A DNA stretch of 64,000 bases from the NCBI GenBank assembly GCA_002025865.1, contig MWOR01000172.1:1-64000 (forward strand), given 5' to 3'. Every line of letters begins with the position of its first letter. The stretch's first letter is position 1. The notes below the pieces were generated by a model. The model was not told the DNA's origin. It worked only from the letters and a program-made list of their open reading frames with translations, and ran no database searches. The stretch comes from Prochlorococcus sp. HOT208_60m_813I02 (GTDB taxonomy: Bacteria; Cyanobacteriota; Cyanobacteriia; PCC-6307; Cyanobiaceae). Made by a program: the position numbers and the translations under genes. Positions 1 to 10,279 of the stretch are shown piece after piece.

Positions 1-973
1 TATTACTATCATCAACGAGAGGGATTTCAATAGGAATTTGAGCTAATAATGGTAAATCATTTTCTTTAGCTAATGTTTGTCCACCTCCTTTACCAAAAAT
101 TTCATATTTTTTGCCTGGCATATCTGGCGGAATAAATACTGACATGTTTTCTACAATTCCCAATAAAGGTACTCCAAGTTGTTTAAACATTGCTAATCCC
201 CTCCTTGCATCTTGCAAAGATACTTTTTGAGGAGTGGTGACAACTATTGCTCCAGAAATAGGCACAGATTGAGAAAGGGATATTTGAGCGTCTCCTGTTC
301 CTGGAGGTAAATCAATAACCAAAAAATCAAGATTATTCCATTCAACTTGGTACAAAAATTGTCTGATAATACTATTAAGCATTGGTCCTCTCCATATAAC
401 TGGCTGACCTTCTTCTATAAGGAAACCCATTGATACCAATGAAATCCCAAATTTATTTATTGGTATTAACCTTTGATCACTGCCACTACCTTCTGTAACC
501 TTTGGATTCTGTTCGGCAACTCCCATCATTGAGGGTGTATTAGGTCCATATATATCGGCATCCAGCAAACCAGTTTTTAAGCCTAATTTAGCTAGAGAAC
601 AAGCGAGATTAACTGCAATGGTACTTTTCCCAACGCCTCCTTTACCACTGCTTACAGCTATGATATGTCTAATCCCTTCAATCTTCTGCAACTCAGGTGC
701 ATTACTTTGATTTTGAGATTCTGTTTTGGAAGGGTTATTATCTATCTCTATTTGAACATCATCAATATCTTCAAAATCTAGTAGTACTCCTCTAACCTCT
801 TGTACAATTCTATCTCTCTGAGAATTTGCAAACGTTGGTAATGATAATGTTACGATTACTCTCGGTATAGTTACTCTTACATTTTTAATCCAAGCTAATT
901 CAATTACATTTTTCTGTGATCCAGCATCTAGAACTTTTTGTAAAGCAAAATTCGCATCTTCTATTGTGGTCAT
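1..973 (-). CDS. mrp: Mrp/NBP35 family P-loop ATPase (iron-sulfur carrier), 3' end cut by window edge
   Basis: Reverse-strand reading from ATG at 973 gives MTTIEDANFALQKVL...HIIAVSSGKGGVGKSTIAVNLA...DADIYGPNTPSMMG, with the deviant Walker A typical of Mrp. Confidence 0.93.
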   Translation of the reverse strand, partial: MTTIEDANFALQKVLDAGSQKNVIELAWIKNVRVTIPRVIVTLSLPTFANSQRDRIVQEVRGVLLDFEDIDDVQIEIDNNPSKTESQNQSNAPELQKIEGIRHIIAVSSGKGGVGKSTIAVNLACSLAKLGLKTGLLDADIYGPNTPSMMGVAEQNPKVTEGSGSDQRLIPINKFGISLVSMGFLIEEGQPVIWRGPMLNSIIRQFLYQVEWNNLDFLVIDLPPGTGDAQISLSQSVPISGAIVVTTPQKVSLQDARRGLAMFKQLGVPLLGIVENMSVFIPPDMPGKKYEIFGKGGGQTLAKENDLPLLAQIPIEIPLVDDSN

Positions 974-1132
974 TAAATTTTTAAATATTTTGACAAGGTA
1001 GTCGACTGTTTAAAAGATTAAGAACTATGTCGAACTATCAAATAATAGGCAATAAGGACCCCCTAAGAGAAATTATAAAGAGAAACTTATAATTAACCAA
1101 AAAAATTTTTTTCTTCAAGATTAACTAAATAC

Positions 1133-2161
1133 ATGTTGAAAGAACCTTCTATAAACTCGAGAGAAAAAACTAAAAATCTCTTATTAACTCTTCAAGACAA
1201 AATTTGTTCAGGACTTGAAAATATTGATGGCAAAGGGAAATTTACAGAGGAATCCTGGCTAAGAGACGAAGGTGGCGGTGGAAGATCAAGAGTATTGAAA
1301 AATGGTTCTATTTTTGAGCAAGCAGGCGTAAATTTCTCAGAAGTACAGGGAAAAGAATTACCTCAATCTATAATCTCTCAAAGACCGGAAGCAAAAGGTC
1401 ATGAATGGTTTGCTACAGGAACTTCTATGGTTTTACATCCTAAGAATCCCTATATTCCTACAGTTCATTTGAATTATCGATATTTCGAAGCTGGTCCTGT
1501 TTGGTGGTTTGGGGGAGGTGCAGACTTAACCCCTTTTTATCCTTATCTTTCTGATATAAGGAATTTTCATAATGAGCATAAAAAAGCTTGTGAGAAAGTT
1601 GATCAAGATTTGCATAAAGTTTTCAAACCATGGTGTGATGAATATTTCTTCTTGAAACATAGAAATGAATCTAGAGGCATAGGAGGTATTTTTTATGATT
1701 ATCAAGATGGTTCAGGCATTATCTATAGAGGCAATAATCAAAATGGAGAAGCATCAAAAGCTTCACAAAATATTGGCAAATTAAATTTAAATTGGGAAAA
1801 TTTATTTTCTTTAGCGGAAAACTGTGGGCAGGCATTCCTCCCTTCATATTTGCCCATTATTGAAAAAAGAGCTTCTCAAACATATTCATCAAAAGAAAGA
1901 GAATTCCAGCTGTATCGAAGAGGTAGATATGTCGAATTCAATTTAGTTTGGGATAGAGGGACGATTTTTGGACTACAAACAAATGGCAGAACTGAATCTA
2001 TATTAATGTCTTTGCCGCCTTTAGCTAGATGGGAATATGGATATCAAGCGAAAAAAAATTCTCGAGAGGAATTTCTCACATCAATTTTTACAAAACCCCA
2101 AGATTGGTTAAATGATAAAGAGTTAGAGAAATTCTGTATGGAGAATTATATTTTTGATTAA
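1133..2161 (+). CDS. hemF: Oxygen-dependent coproporphyrinogen III oxidase
   Basis: Protein contains [24 protein letters not shown] and [15 protein letters not shown], the HemF signature. Confidence 0.97.
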   Translation: MLKEPSINSREKTKNLLLTLQDKICSGLENIDGKGKFTEESWLRDEGGGGRSRVLKNGSIFEQAGVNFSEVQGKELPQSIISQRPEAKGHEWFATGTSMVLHPKNPYIPTVHLNYRYFEAGPVWWFGGGADLTPFYPYLSDIRNFHNEHKKACEKVDQDLHKVFKPWCDEYFFLKHRNESRGIGGIFYDYQDGSGIIYRGNNQNGEASKASQNIGKLNLNWENLFSLAENCGQAFLPSYLPIIEKRASQTYSSKEREFQLYRRGRYVEFNLVWDRGTIFGLQTNGRTESILMSLPPLARWEYGYQAKKNSREEFLTSIFTKPQDWLNDKELEKFCMENYIFD

Positions 2162-2188
2162 AATTATCGAATAAAATTTTAAAGTATC

Positions 2189-2746
2189 TTAAATAGGTGT
2201 TTTAAATAAAGAACCGTCACTTTTCAATTGAAGTTTTTCTCCGAGTTCATTTTCTAAAGAGATTAATTCATCCCTATGGGCTCTAAGTCTCATAAAAGTT
2301 AAATCATTTTCATTTTCGTTGATCAACCTTAATTCAAATTTCTCCTCTCTTGCTGATTTTTTAAAATAAACAATTCCAGACAAAGGACCACCAATTAATC
2401 CCAAAAGAATAGGCCACCAACCTAATTCAGGATATATTTGAATAATTACTAATCCCAAAGCACAAGAACCAAAACCACCAAGAAAACCTAAAAATATTGC
2501 TAAAAATTTACTAGAAACAACTTGACCCTTAAATATTAAAATTCTTTGTTCAAAATCTCCTCCTGTTTGTTCCCATCCCCTCAAATTAAGCCATTCACAT
2601 AAACCATTTAAGACCTTAATTGGCTGCTGAGAAGATGAAATCTCAACGATGGTTGTTCTATCTTTACTAGAAGCCCTAAGAAAAAAAAATAATCCTATGG
2701 CCAAGAGAATTGTCAGCAATAATGTTGAATTTAAGGAATATGACAT
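2189..2746 (-). CDS. Membrane protein resembling cofactor assembly of complex C subunit B (CCB2/CCB4-like)
   Basis: N-terminal TM, central TM hairpin and overall layout resemble the cyanobacterial CCB-type family; assigned by recollection, not search. Confidence 0.5.
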   Translation of the reverse strand: MSYSLNSTLLLTILLAIGLFFFLRASSKDRTTIVEISSSQQPIKVLNGLCEWLNLRGWEQTGGDFEQRILIFKGQVVSSKFLAIFLGFLGGFGSCALGLVIIQIYPELGWWPILLGLIGGPLSGIVYFKKSAREEKFELRLINENENDLTFMRLRAHRDELISLENELGEKLQLKSDGSLFKTPI

Positions 2747-2909
2747 TAAATAATTTTTTCTAATAACTCTAGAATAAAAATTAAAGTTACATCATATTAT
2801 AATTTTTTAAAATTATTCTGTAAAATATTCTTATTAAATAAAAATTCTTAATTAAATAAAATCTTAAGTTATATTCTAAATCTTAAACTACTTTTAATAC
2901 TTATTAAAA

Positions 2910-3545
2910 ATGACTAATGAAAATAAAAATATTGATCTTCTTTATAACGATTTAACAGTAGATTTATACAATCTTTATAAAAAATCATCCTACCTAGCTA
3001 TTGACACTGAAGCAATGGGTTTAATTCATGGAAGAGATAGACTTTGTTTAGTACAAATATGCAATGAATTTAAAAGAACATCCTGTATAAAAATCGAACT
3101 TAATACATCCTCTTCGCCTCATTTAAAAAAACTTCTTGAAGATGAAAAAATTACTAAAATATTTCACTACGCGAGATTTGATGTAGCAGCTCTAAAATGC
3201 AAGCTTGAAATTAATACAAAAAATATTTTTTGTACAAAAATTGCTAGTAAGTTGGCAAGAACTTATACAAATAAACACGGCTTAAAGGATTTAATTAATG
3301 AATTGTTAGGTATAGAACTGGACAAAAGCTCGCAAAGTAGTGATTGGGGTAGCAACGAAGATTTAACAAAAGATCAATTAGATTATGCAGCAAATGATGT
3401 TAGATATTTAATTGAAGCTATGCATAAATTAAAAGTTATCTTAGAAAGAGAGAATAGATATGAATTAGCTCAAAAATGTTTCGAAACGGTTTCTGTACAT
3501 GCTGATTTAGACATACTAAAATTCTCAAATATATTTGAACATTAA
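2910..3545 (+). CDS. rnd: Ribonuclease D / 3'-5' exonuclease
   Basis: DEDD exonuclease motifs: AIDTEAMGL, KIFHYARFDVAAL, DQLDYAANDVRYL. Confidence 0.9.
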   Translation: MTNENKNIDLLYNDLTVDLYNLYKKSSYLAIDTEAMGLIHGRDRLCLVQICNEFKRTSCIKIELNTSSSPHLKKLLEDEKITKIFHYARFDVAALKCKLEINTKNIFCTKIASKLARTYTNKHGLKDLINELLGIELDKSSQSSDWGSNEDLTKDQLDYAANDVRYLIEAMHKLKVILERENRYELAQKCFETVSVHADLDILKFSNIFEH

Positions 3546-3548
3546 GAA

Positions 3549-3815
3549 TCAATCTTCAGTTAAAAAATTATCTTCACCATCAAGAGTTTCCATAAGCTTA
3601 TCAAGTATTCTTGAAGAACTTAATTTATCTCCATCATTTTTTTCACAAATTTTTAAAATATTTTGCGCAACTCTTATTTTTTCATGAATAGTTTTCGAGC
3701 CTTCTTTTGCAATTTGAATTTCTACTTTCTTTTTAGCAGAAGATAAGCTTATACTCATAAGTTTTGCAATCTCTGCACAAATTTTTAGGTATTGCCGATC
3801 ATTTATTGGATACAT
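3549..3815 (-). CDS. Small conserved hypothetical protein
   Basis: ORF 3549..3854 with a more plausible internal start MYPINDRQYLKICAEIAKL at 3815; no recognised domain. Confidence 0.5.
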   Translation of the reverse strand: MYPINDRQYLKICAEIAKLMSISLSSAKKKVEIQIAKEGSKTIHEKIRVAQNILKICEKNDGDKLSSSRILDKLMETLDGEDNFLTED

Positions 3816-3847
3816 AAAATAATTAATAATTAATAAGCTAGTGCCAT

Positions 3848-5080
3848 TTACCAAGATAACAAATGAAGGTTTATGGCATCTACGATTTTTTTACTTGCTC
3901 CGGATTCCCCCATTCTTTTTTTCCCAATTTTTGCTTGTTCTAACCTATCAATTTTTCCTTTCAAAAGTAAACTTAAACGTTTTAAAAGAATTTTTTTATT
4001 CTTGCAAACTAAAACACTACCTCCCAATAATCTTGATTGCCTTTTTGCAAATGATTTTGTAAATTGTGGTCCAGGTCCCGGTAGAGAAAGAGATGGAATT
4101 CCAAGGCCAGCAATTTGCTCTGTAGCAGTTCCTGCATTAGACAAGCCAACTTCTGCCATATTGGCCCATGAATTAAATTTACCTTTTCCAATCACGACGT
4201 ATTGATCTTTCTTTTTCCATACTGAATCTTCTTCAATTAGTAATTTAAATTTACTCTGTCTTATAAAACCATATTTGTTTAAATAATTTTGAATTTGAAT
4301 CACATTCGCATTAATGCTCAAAGGCAAAAGTATTAACAAATCCTTTGATAAATCAAAATCTTGCAAACAATTTAGAAAATTATCAAGATTTTTAAGAGCT
4401 TCAGGGTATCTACTTCCAACTAATAAAATAATCCTTTTAAAAGAAATAATATTTGATATCTTATGGTTTGTTACATTAACAAAATCCATCATTGGATTAC
4501 CCAAATATTTTGCATCAATATTTTTTTTATACAAATTATTAGCTGTAATTTTATCTCTCATAATTAAATTTTTACATCTTGGAGATTTCATTAAAAACAT
4601 TTCCCATGGATCCCATTCAGAACCTTTCAACTTATGATAAAAATCGCTTAAATCCCAACCTGGCCCACTACTCCAAGTATGATCACTTTTGGGAGTTCCA
4701 ATGAAACTAAAGTCGCATTCTGAACTCCAAGCATAGAGTAATGGCAAGAAATCGCCTACTGCGATAATTTTGCAGTTATTTTTTGACTTCTGTTTTACAA
4801 GTAGAAAGTTTCTTAAATTATCAATTAAAAATCCTGCAAACAAATCAAGCACAAATCCCTTCAGACTTTGATTGCTAAAACCTCCACTAGGCAGCTCTTT
4901 TAAATATCCTATTTTACGAAAATTCTTTGTTTTTATGGAATTAAATACATCTCCATTTCCTACTAACGGCAAAACTTCAATTTTTTTATTTTTTATTTTT
5001 TTTAGTAATCTTTTTATTATCTCCGATGCGATTAAATCTTCTCCATGACCATTGCATATAAATAATAGAGAATGAGACAC
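3848..5080 (-). CDS. Lipid-A-disaccharide synthase-related glycosyltransferase-like protein
   Basis: LLFICNGHGEDLIASEII and AEVGLSNAGTATEQIAGLGIPSLSLPGPGPQFT. The tracked ORF to 5269 runs through a tRNA gene; GTG at 5080 (VSHSLLFICNGHGED) is the likely start. Confidence 0.8.
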   Translation of the reverse strand: MSHSLLFICNGHGEDLIASEIIKRLLKKIKNKKIEVLPLVGNGDVFNSIKTKNFRKIGYLKELPSGGFSNQSLKGFVLDLFAGFLIDNLRNFLLVKQKSKNNCKIIAVGDFLPLLYAWSSECDFSFIGTPKSDHTWSSGPGWDLSDFYHKLKGSEWDPWEMFLMKSPRCKNLIMRDKITANNLYKKNIDAKYLGNPMMDFVNVTNHKISNIISFKRIILLVGSRYPEALKNLDNFLNCLQDFDLSKDLLILLPLSINANVIQIQNYLNKYGFIRQSKFKLLIEEDSVWKKKDQYVVIGKGKFNSWANMAEVGLSNAGTATEQIAGLGIPSLSLPGPGPQFTKSFAKRQSRLLGGSVLVCKNKKILLKRLSLLLKGKIDRLEQAKIGKKRMGESGASKKIVDAINLHLLSW

Positions 5081-5122
5081 CTTACTGTTAAGATCATAAA
5101 AAGACTCAATCGAATCTTTTTC

Positions 5123-5193
5123 GGCGGCATGGCCAAGTGGTAAGGCAGAGGATTGCAAATCCTTTATCCCCAGTTCGAATCTGGGTGCCGCCT
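5123..5193 (+). tRNA. tRNA-Cys (GCA)
   Basis: ggcggcatggccaagtggtaaggcagaggattgcaaatcctttatccccagttcgaatctgggtgccgcct folds as a cloverleaf; anticodon loop ttGCAaa. Confidence 0.96.
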
Positions 5194-5402
5194 TGTTAAA
5201 TTTTTTTACGCATTTAATTATGAAGTTTTCTAAGAACTTTAATTTCAAATAAAGGGTATAAACTTTCAATTACTTATTGATATGTAGAAAATAATCTTTT
5301 CTTTATTTTTTTTAAATAATAGCTGATATCCATTAATAAATAAAATTTAGTTGATTTATTAATTATTTTCATCAGATTATTTAAATAAGAATTTGAATTA
5401 TT

Positions 5403-5570
5403 TTAGTAATCATTATCTGCTACACACATTCCTAAACATCTAACACCATTTGATGCGGTCCTTTTGCAATGATTACATAAAATGGGATCTTTCTCTGAAT
5501 TAAGGTTAATTTTTGAATTATTTTGGCCTCTAATACTTATTAACTCTTGCGTTGAATCAAATAGAGTCAT
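5403..5570 (-). CDS. Unlisted 55-aa Cys-rich (zinc-ribbon-like) small protein
   Basis: Reverse-strand reading: MTLFDSTQELISIRGQNNSKINLNSEKDPILCNHCKRTASNGVRCLGMCVADNDY*. Its ATG overlaps the TGA of the upstream CDS (ATGA). Confidence 0.75.
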   Translation of the reverse strand: MTLFDSTQELISIRGQNNSKINLNSEKDPILCNHCKRTASNGVRCLGMCVADNDY

Positions 5571-6202
5571 TCTTGAAAATCATCACTTGAATCGATACTA
5601 ACAACAAGTGAAGCATTAGTGTTGGAAGAAGGTATATCCATAATTTTTACAGTTTCTTTAGGCTCATCAATAACTTGATGCTCTTCAGTACTTTCATCAA
5701 CTGCACAAGCTTCAAGAGCTTCTCGAAGTAGTGAATCAAAAGTTGCTCCAGGCAATCTATGTCTTGCAACCTCAAGAAAAGTTCTCGGTAACGATTCAGA
5801 TGCAGCATCTCGTAAAGCAGGATTATTCTTTCTATGTTCCTGTTCTTCTTCTATTGATTTAATAAACCTCAGTGTGACATCTCTTTTGGTAGAAGCTTTG
5901 ATTAGCGTATCGTTTTCCGGATTACTAACATTAGGTTCATTTTCAAGATCACTAAGTCTTTTTTCCAAACTATTTAAAACTTCATTAGCTTCTTTACTAA
6001 TATGCGCTAATTGACCATCGGACAAATTAGGTAAATCAGCGACAAAAACTTTCCCATGATCCCTTAGTGTCAAGAAAGTTGGCCTAGGGCCTTGAGCCTG
6101 TCTACCATTTGACTCAGAATTATTACCTATTGGTCTTTTTGGAGGTGTAGGACCAGCTGAACTACGTCTACGTGTAATTCTTTGATTATTTGCAAAGGGC
6201 AT
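5567..6202 (-). CDS. Conserved hypothetical protein
   Basis: 211-aa ORF with basic/Pro-rich N-terminus and a structured middle (FLTLRDHGKVFVADLPNLSDGQLAHISKEANEVLNSLEKRL). Confidence 0.8.
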   Translation of the reverse strand: MPFANNQRITRRRSSAGPTPPKRPIGNNSESNGRQAQGPRPTFLTLRDHGKVFVADLPNLSDGQLAHISKEANEVLNSLEKRLSDLENEPNVSNPENDTLIKASTKRDVTLRFIKSIEEEQEHRKNNPALRDAASESLPRTFLEVARHRLPGATFDSLLREALEACAVDESTEEHQVIDEPKETVKIMDIPSSNTNASLVVSIDSSDDFQE

Positions 6203-6334
6203 TGAATAAAGGTTAAATCTTAATACTTAAACTTCCGATATAATTCGGCTGTAATTTTATTATATTACACTTAACTTTTTCATTTGGGTATAAAAAATAA
6301 TTTTTTAAAACTCATTTAAAAAAGTTAAACAAAT

Positions 6335-7378
6335 TTAAGTTAATATTTCTGGCAAAAATTTAGGCATTGTTGAATCATTTTTTCGAACTATCTTTCCAAT
6401 TTCCCAACTATCTATTTCATAATCTTCACAGATACTAAATATCGCGTCCTTAAATTGTTTATCAATAATTAAACAAAATCCCACTCCGAGATTGAAAGTA
6501 TTCCAAAAATCTTTTTCAGGAATAGATCCTTTCTCTTTAAGGAATTTAAATAATATAGGTATTTGCCAAGAACTGGTATTGATATAAGGAATAAAATCAG
6601 AAGGAATACATCTTGGTAAATTTTCTGGAATTCCTCCTCCAGTTATATGAGACATTGCTTTAATTTCTATATCTTCAGATAACATTTGGTGAATCACATT
6701 ATTGTAAATTTTTGTGGGTTTCAATAACTCATCATAAAAATTTAAGTGAGAAACTTTTTCAAATTCTTTATCTATTTGAATATTGTTTTGAATAATTTTT
6801 CTTACTAAACTAAAGCCGTTACTATGAACTCCATTACTTTTTAAAGCAACTATTAAATCATTTTCAGAGACTTTTTTACCATTAATAAGCTTATCCTCAT
6901 CAACTATTCCAACACAAAATCCTGCAAGATCATACTTATTATTTGAATAAAATCCAGGCATTTCAGCAGTTTCTCCGCCGAGTAATGAACAGTTATTTTC
7001 TCCGCATCCATGTGAAATTCCCTGAACAACCCTCAATAATTGTTTCTTATCAAGCTTACCGGTAGCAATATAATCTAGAAAAAATAAAGGTTTTGCACCA
7101 CTAGTAATGATATCGTTCATGCACATAGCAACTAAATCAATACCAACCTCAAAGTGAAAGTTTTTACTTTGGGCTAATTCTAATTTTGTTCCAACGCCAT
7201 CAGTCCCTGAGACAAGAACTGGTTTTTTAAAACTATCGATAGGAATTCTAAACAAACCTCCGAACCCGCCAATACCCTCAATCACATTAGATGTATGAGT
7301 TCCTTCAACTGCCTGTTTAATTTCGGAAACAAATTCTCGTCCAGCTTCTATATCAACACCTGATGTTTTGTAATCCAT
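6335..7378 (-). CDS. purM: Phosphoribosylformylglycinamidine cyclo-ligase
   Basis: Contains VSGTDGVGTKLELA, LLGGETAEMPGFY and SHITGGGIPENLPR. Confidence 0.97.
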   Translation of the reverse strand: MDYKTSGVDIEAGREFVSEIKQAVEGTHTSNVIEGIGGFGGLFRIPIDSFKKPVLVSGTDGVGTKLELAQSKNFHFEVGIDLVAMCMNDIITSGAKPLFFLDYIATGKLDKKQLLRVVQGISHGCGENNCSLLGGETAEMPGFYSNNKYDLAGFCVGIVDEDKLINGKKVSENDLIVALKSNGVHSNGFSLVRKIIQNNIQIDKEFEKVSHLNFYDELLKPTKIYNNVIHQMLSEDIEIKAMSHITGGGIPENLPRCIPSDFIPYINTSSWQIPILFKFLKEKGSIPEKDFWNTFNLGVGFCLIIDKQFKDAIFSICEDYEIDSWEIGKIVRKNDSTMPKFLPEILT

Positions 7379-7476
7379 GAAATAAAAATGATAGACTTTC
7401 CTTATATAGATATTCCTCCTAAGATTGCTTTTGTCCAGTAATTATTTATCAAATAGATTTATTTTTTAAAAACAAA

Positions 7477-9009
7477 GTGAAGAAAGTAATCATAAGGAAA
7501 ACTGAAGAAATAGAAAATTGGAGGAGAAATATAAATAGTGAAATTAACTTCATTCCAACAATGGGTAATCTTCATAATGGCCATATTAAACTAATATCAA
7601 CAGCAAAAAATGACAATTCGAATGTTAATTTAGTAAGTATTTTTATTAATCCACTTCAATTTGATAACAAATTAGATTTAGATAATTACCCTAAAACAAT
7701 TGATAATGATATAAAAATCTCCTTTTCAAATGGAGCAGATGCTATCTTCATCCCAAGTAATGAAGATATATATCCACCGAATAATAAAAATATTAAATTC
7801 CTAAAAGCTCCAAAAGAATTATCTTCTGCTTTATGTGGATTAAATCGAATTGGACATTTTGATGGCGTATGTACAGTAGTTTATAGATTACTTAATCTCA
7901 TCAAGCCAAAAAATCTTTACTTAGGAGAAAAAGATTGGCAACAACTTTTAATTTTAAAAAATCTCGTCCTTAGAAAGAAATTAAATGTTGCTATTAAATC
8001 CATTCCTACACAAAGAGATTTTGATGGAATTCCTTTAAGTTCACGTAATGTACATTTATCAAAAAACGAAAGAAAATTGATTAGGTTTTTTTCAAGTGAG
8101 TTATTAGAAGCAAAAAAAAATTTTCAACAAGATAAAAAGATCAATTTAAATCAAATAATTAAGAAGCTATCAGAAAAAAAAATTTCAATTGAATATTTAG
8201 AACATTTACACCCTCATACACTCCAAAAAACAAGACTTGAGGATAATATTTCGTTATTGGCTGGTGCGATAAGATGTGGAGAGACAAGATTAATTGATCA
8301 CGTTTTTCTAATGAAAAGAAGGCCGATTATTGCAATTGATGGTCCTGCAGGTTCAGGTAAAAGTACCGTAACAAAGTTAATAGCGAAGAAACTTCAACTT
8401 TTATATTTAGATACTGGCGCAATGTATAGGGCATTAAGTTGGCTAATGATAAAAGAAAGTATTGATTATAAAAAAGAAAAAAAATTACATAATATTCTTA
8501 AAGATATATCTATAGTTTTCAAGTCGAATACAAATTCACATCAGGATGTTTATGTTAATAACTACTGTGTTACTGAAGAAATTAGGTCGCAAAAGATAAG
8601 TTCCATCGTTTCTAAAATTTCCTCAATAAAAGAAGTAAGAAAATTCTTAGTAGAAGAACAAAGAAAAATTGGAGAATCAGGCGGACTTGTAGCTGAAGGA
8701 AGAGATATAGGAACTACTGTTTTTCCTCATGCAGAACTTAAAATATTTTTAACTGCTAGCATCGATGAAAGAGCAAAAAGAAGAAAATCTGATAAAAATA
8801 GTAAAGACTCACAAGAAATAGACCTCAATACATTAAAAGAACTTATAAAAAAAAGAGATTTTGAAGATTCCAATAGGGAAATTTCACCTCTAATAAAGGC
8901 GAATGACGCAATAGAAATTATTACGGACGGATATACGATTAATGAGGTAGTGGATAAAATTATTGACCTTTATAATGACAAGATTCCTAAAGAGACTGAG
9001 ATCAAATAA
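7477..9009 (+). CDS. panC/cmk: Bifunctional pantoate-beta-alanine ligase / cytidylate kinase
   Basis: N-half IPTMGNLHNGH (PanC); C-half PIIAIDGPAGSGKSTVTK and EGRDIGTTVFPHAELKIFLTAS (Cmk). GTG start. Confidence 0.96.
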   Translation: MKKVIIRKTEEIENWRRNINSEINFIPTMGNLHNGHIKLISTAKNDNSNVNLVSIFINPLQFDNKLDLDNYPKTIDNDIKISFSNGADAIFIPSNEDIYPPNNKNIKFLKAPKELSSALCGLNRIGHFDGVCTVVYRLLNLIKPKNLYLGEKDWQQLLILKNLVLRKKLNVAIKSIPTQRDFDGIPLSSRNVHLSKNERKLIRFFSSELLEAKKNFQQDKKINLNQIIKKLSEKKISIEYLEHLHPHTLQKTRLEDNISLLAGAIRCGETRLIDHVFLMKRRPIIAIDGPAGSGKSTVTKLIAKKLQLLYLDTGAMYRALSWLMIKESIDYKKEKKLHNILKDISIVFKSNTNSHQDVYVNNYCVTEEIRSQKISSIVSKISSIKEVRKFLVEEQRKIGESGGLVAEGRDIGTTVFPHAELKIFLTASIDERAKRRKSDKNSKDSQEIDLNTLKELIKKRDFEDSNREISPLIKANDAIEIITDGYTINEVVDKIIDLYNDKIPKETEIK

Positions 9010-9011
9010 AT

Positions 9012-9485
9012 TCAAGAAATACTTTCCAAAAAACCCTTTACAGAGTCTTCTAAAATATCAAGGACATAATCGAAGCCCTCATCACCTCCAAAATATGGGT
9101 CAGGAACTTCTTGCTCATTAAAAACTGATCTAAAATCTTGTATTTTTTTTATTGATGCAAAACCAGTTGAAGCTGTTCTATTTTTAAGATCTTGAATATT
9201 TCTAAAATTTGAATTGTCCATCGCAATAATAAAATTAAATTCGTCAAAATCTTTGCTAGTAATCTGACGAGCCCTGCTTAGGATATTTATATCTCTTCTT
9301 TCTGCCGCAATTCTCATCCTAGAGTCAGCTTTTTTTCCAATATGCCAACTCCCAGTCCCAGCAGAATCTACAATAAAGCAATCAGTTAATCCCTTCTTTT
9401 CAAGTAGACTTACAAAGATAGCTTCTGCTGCAGGAGACCTACAAATATTTCCCAAACATACAAAAAGAACAGAATTTTTTTTCAT
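9012..9485 (-). CDS. Low molecular weight protein-tyrosine phosphatase
   Basis: VLFVCLGNICRSPAAEAIF P-loop (CxxxxxRS) and C-terminal DPYFGG. Confidence 0.95.
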   Translation of the reverse strand: MKKNSVLFVCLGNICRSPAAEAIFVSLLEKKGLTDCFIVDSAGTGSWHIGKKADSRMRIAAERRDINILSRARQITSKDFDEFNFIIAMDNSNFRNIQDLKNRTASTGFASIKKIQDFRSVFNEQEVPDPYFGGDEGFDYVLDILEDSVKGFLESIS

Positions 9486-9517
9486 ATGATTTCAAATTCC
9501 AACAAATTATAAGACTT

Positions 9518-10279
9518 TTAAGTAGTAAATAAAACTTCTTCAATTAAAGATTCAGTAAATTCTTTACCAAACAAACTAGACAACATTGGCCTTGCTGGAT
9601 CGTTATCTCTTCTATAATTCAAATAATTAATTTGACCGTTTATTAACTCTTTTTGCAGCTCAATATTGACTTCTTTGCTTTCGAAAAGAGTTTCCAAATA
9701 CAAATCAAGATATTCCTTAAATGAAGTATAAAGCTGATTAGTAATTAAAAAATCACTTCTTTCTTCTTTTGGTAATTTTGACCATATTACTCCTGGAGAA
9801 AAAAATCTAGCTACATCTGAAGACATTTTTTCAGCTAATGGGAGTGATGAATGACAATGATTTTTGAGTTTTATAAGTTTTTCTAATAATTCACTATTGT
9901 ATTGATTTTGTATTTTTAATGAAGGCTGAAAATCTAACACTAATAGATAACTATTAGGTAGAGAAACAAAATCTACTCCAAAAAATGGGACGTTATAAAT
10001 AGTATTAGGAATAATTAAAAAATTTAAAACAGAATAATTTGGACTATTAATACAAACTGCTCTTGCGAATTGGATTCTTTTTTTATGCGTTACACCCCAA
10101 GTAGAGAGATTTACATTTTTTTTTGATTTTTTTGAACCATAGGTTGAATCTTTATAAGAATATTCTGAGGGTATTATTTTTTCTAAACAGTTATATTTAC
10201 CTAAATTATTTGTTAAGTATTTTAAAAAATTATGCCATCTCCAATCTGGCCTGTAAAAAATAGTATCTTGTATTAACAT
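9518..10279 (-). CDS. pebB: Phycoerythrobilin:ferredoxin oxidoreductase
   Basis: Ferredoxin-dependent bilin reductase architecture ([33 protein letters not shown]), in a ho1-pebA-pebB order. Confidence 0.9.
   Translation of the reverse strand: MLIQDTIFYRPDWRWHNFLKYLTNNLGKYNCLEKIIPSEYSYKDSTYGSKKSKKNVNLSTWGVTHKKRIQFARAVCINSPNYSVLNFLIIPNTIYNVPFFGVDFVSLPNSYLLVLDFQPSLKIQNQYNSELLEKLIKLKNHCHSSLPLAEKMSSDVARFFSPGVIWSKLPKEERSDFLITNQLYTSFKEYLDLYLETLFESKEVNIELQKELINGQINYLNYRRDNDPARPMLSSLFGKEFTESLIEEVLFTT

Noticed and set aside
1027-1092. 21-codon mini-ORF (MSNYQIIGNKDPLREIIKRNL*) upstream of hemF
   Set aside because: No SD seen, short, and such ORFs are expected by chance; insufficient support.
2158-2182. 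TTAAAATT...AATTTTAA inverted repeat after hemF
   Set aside because: All-AT 8-bp arms in an AT-rich gap; cannot be distinguished from background.
2747-2909. Very AT-rich 163-bp intergenic region
   Set aside because: Consistent with ordinary divergent promoter composition; no repeat or motif structure found.
3841-4637. Plus-strand ORFs 3841..4062, 3873..4205, 4314..4637 and minus 4009..4191
   Set aside because: All are alternate-frame readings of the lipid-A-disaccharide-synthase-like gene; no start context or domain.
7477-9009. panC-cmk gene fusion
   Set aside because: Striking but a known cyanobacterial fusion, so not reported as novel.
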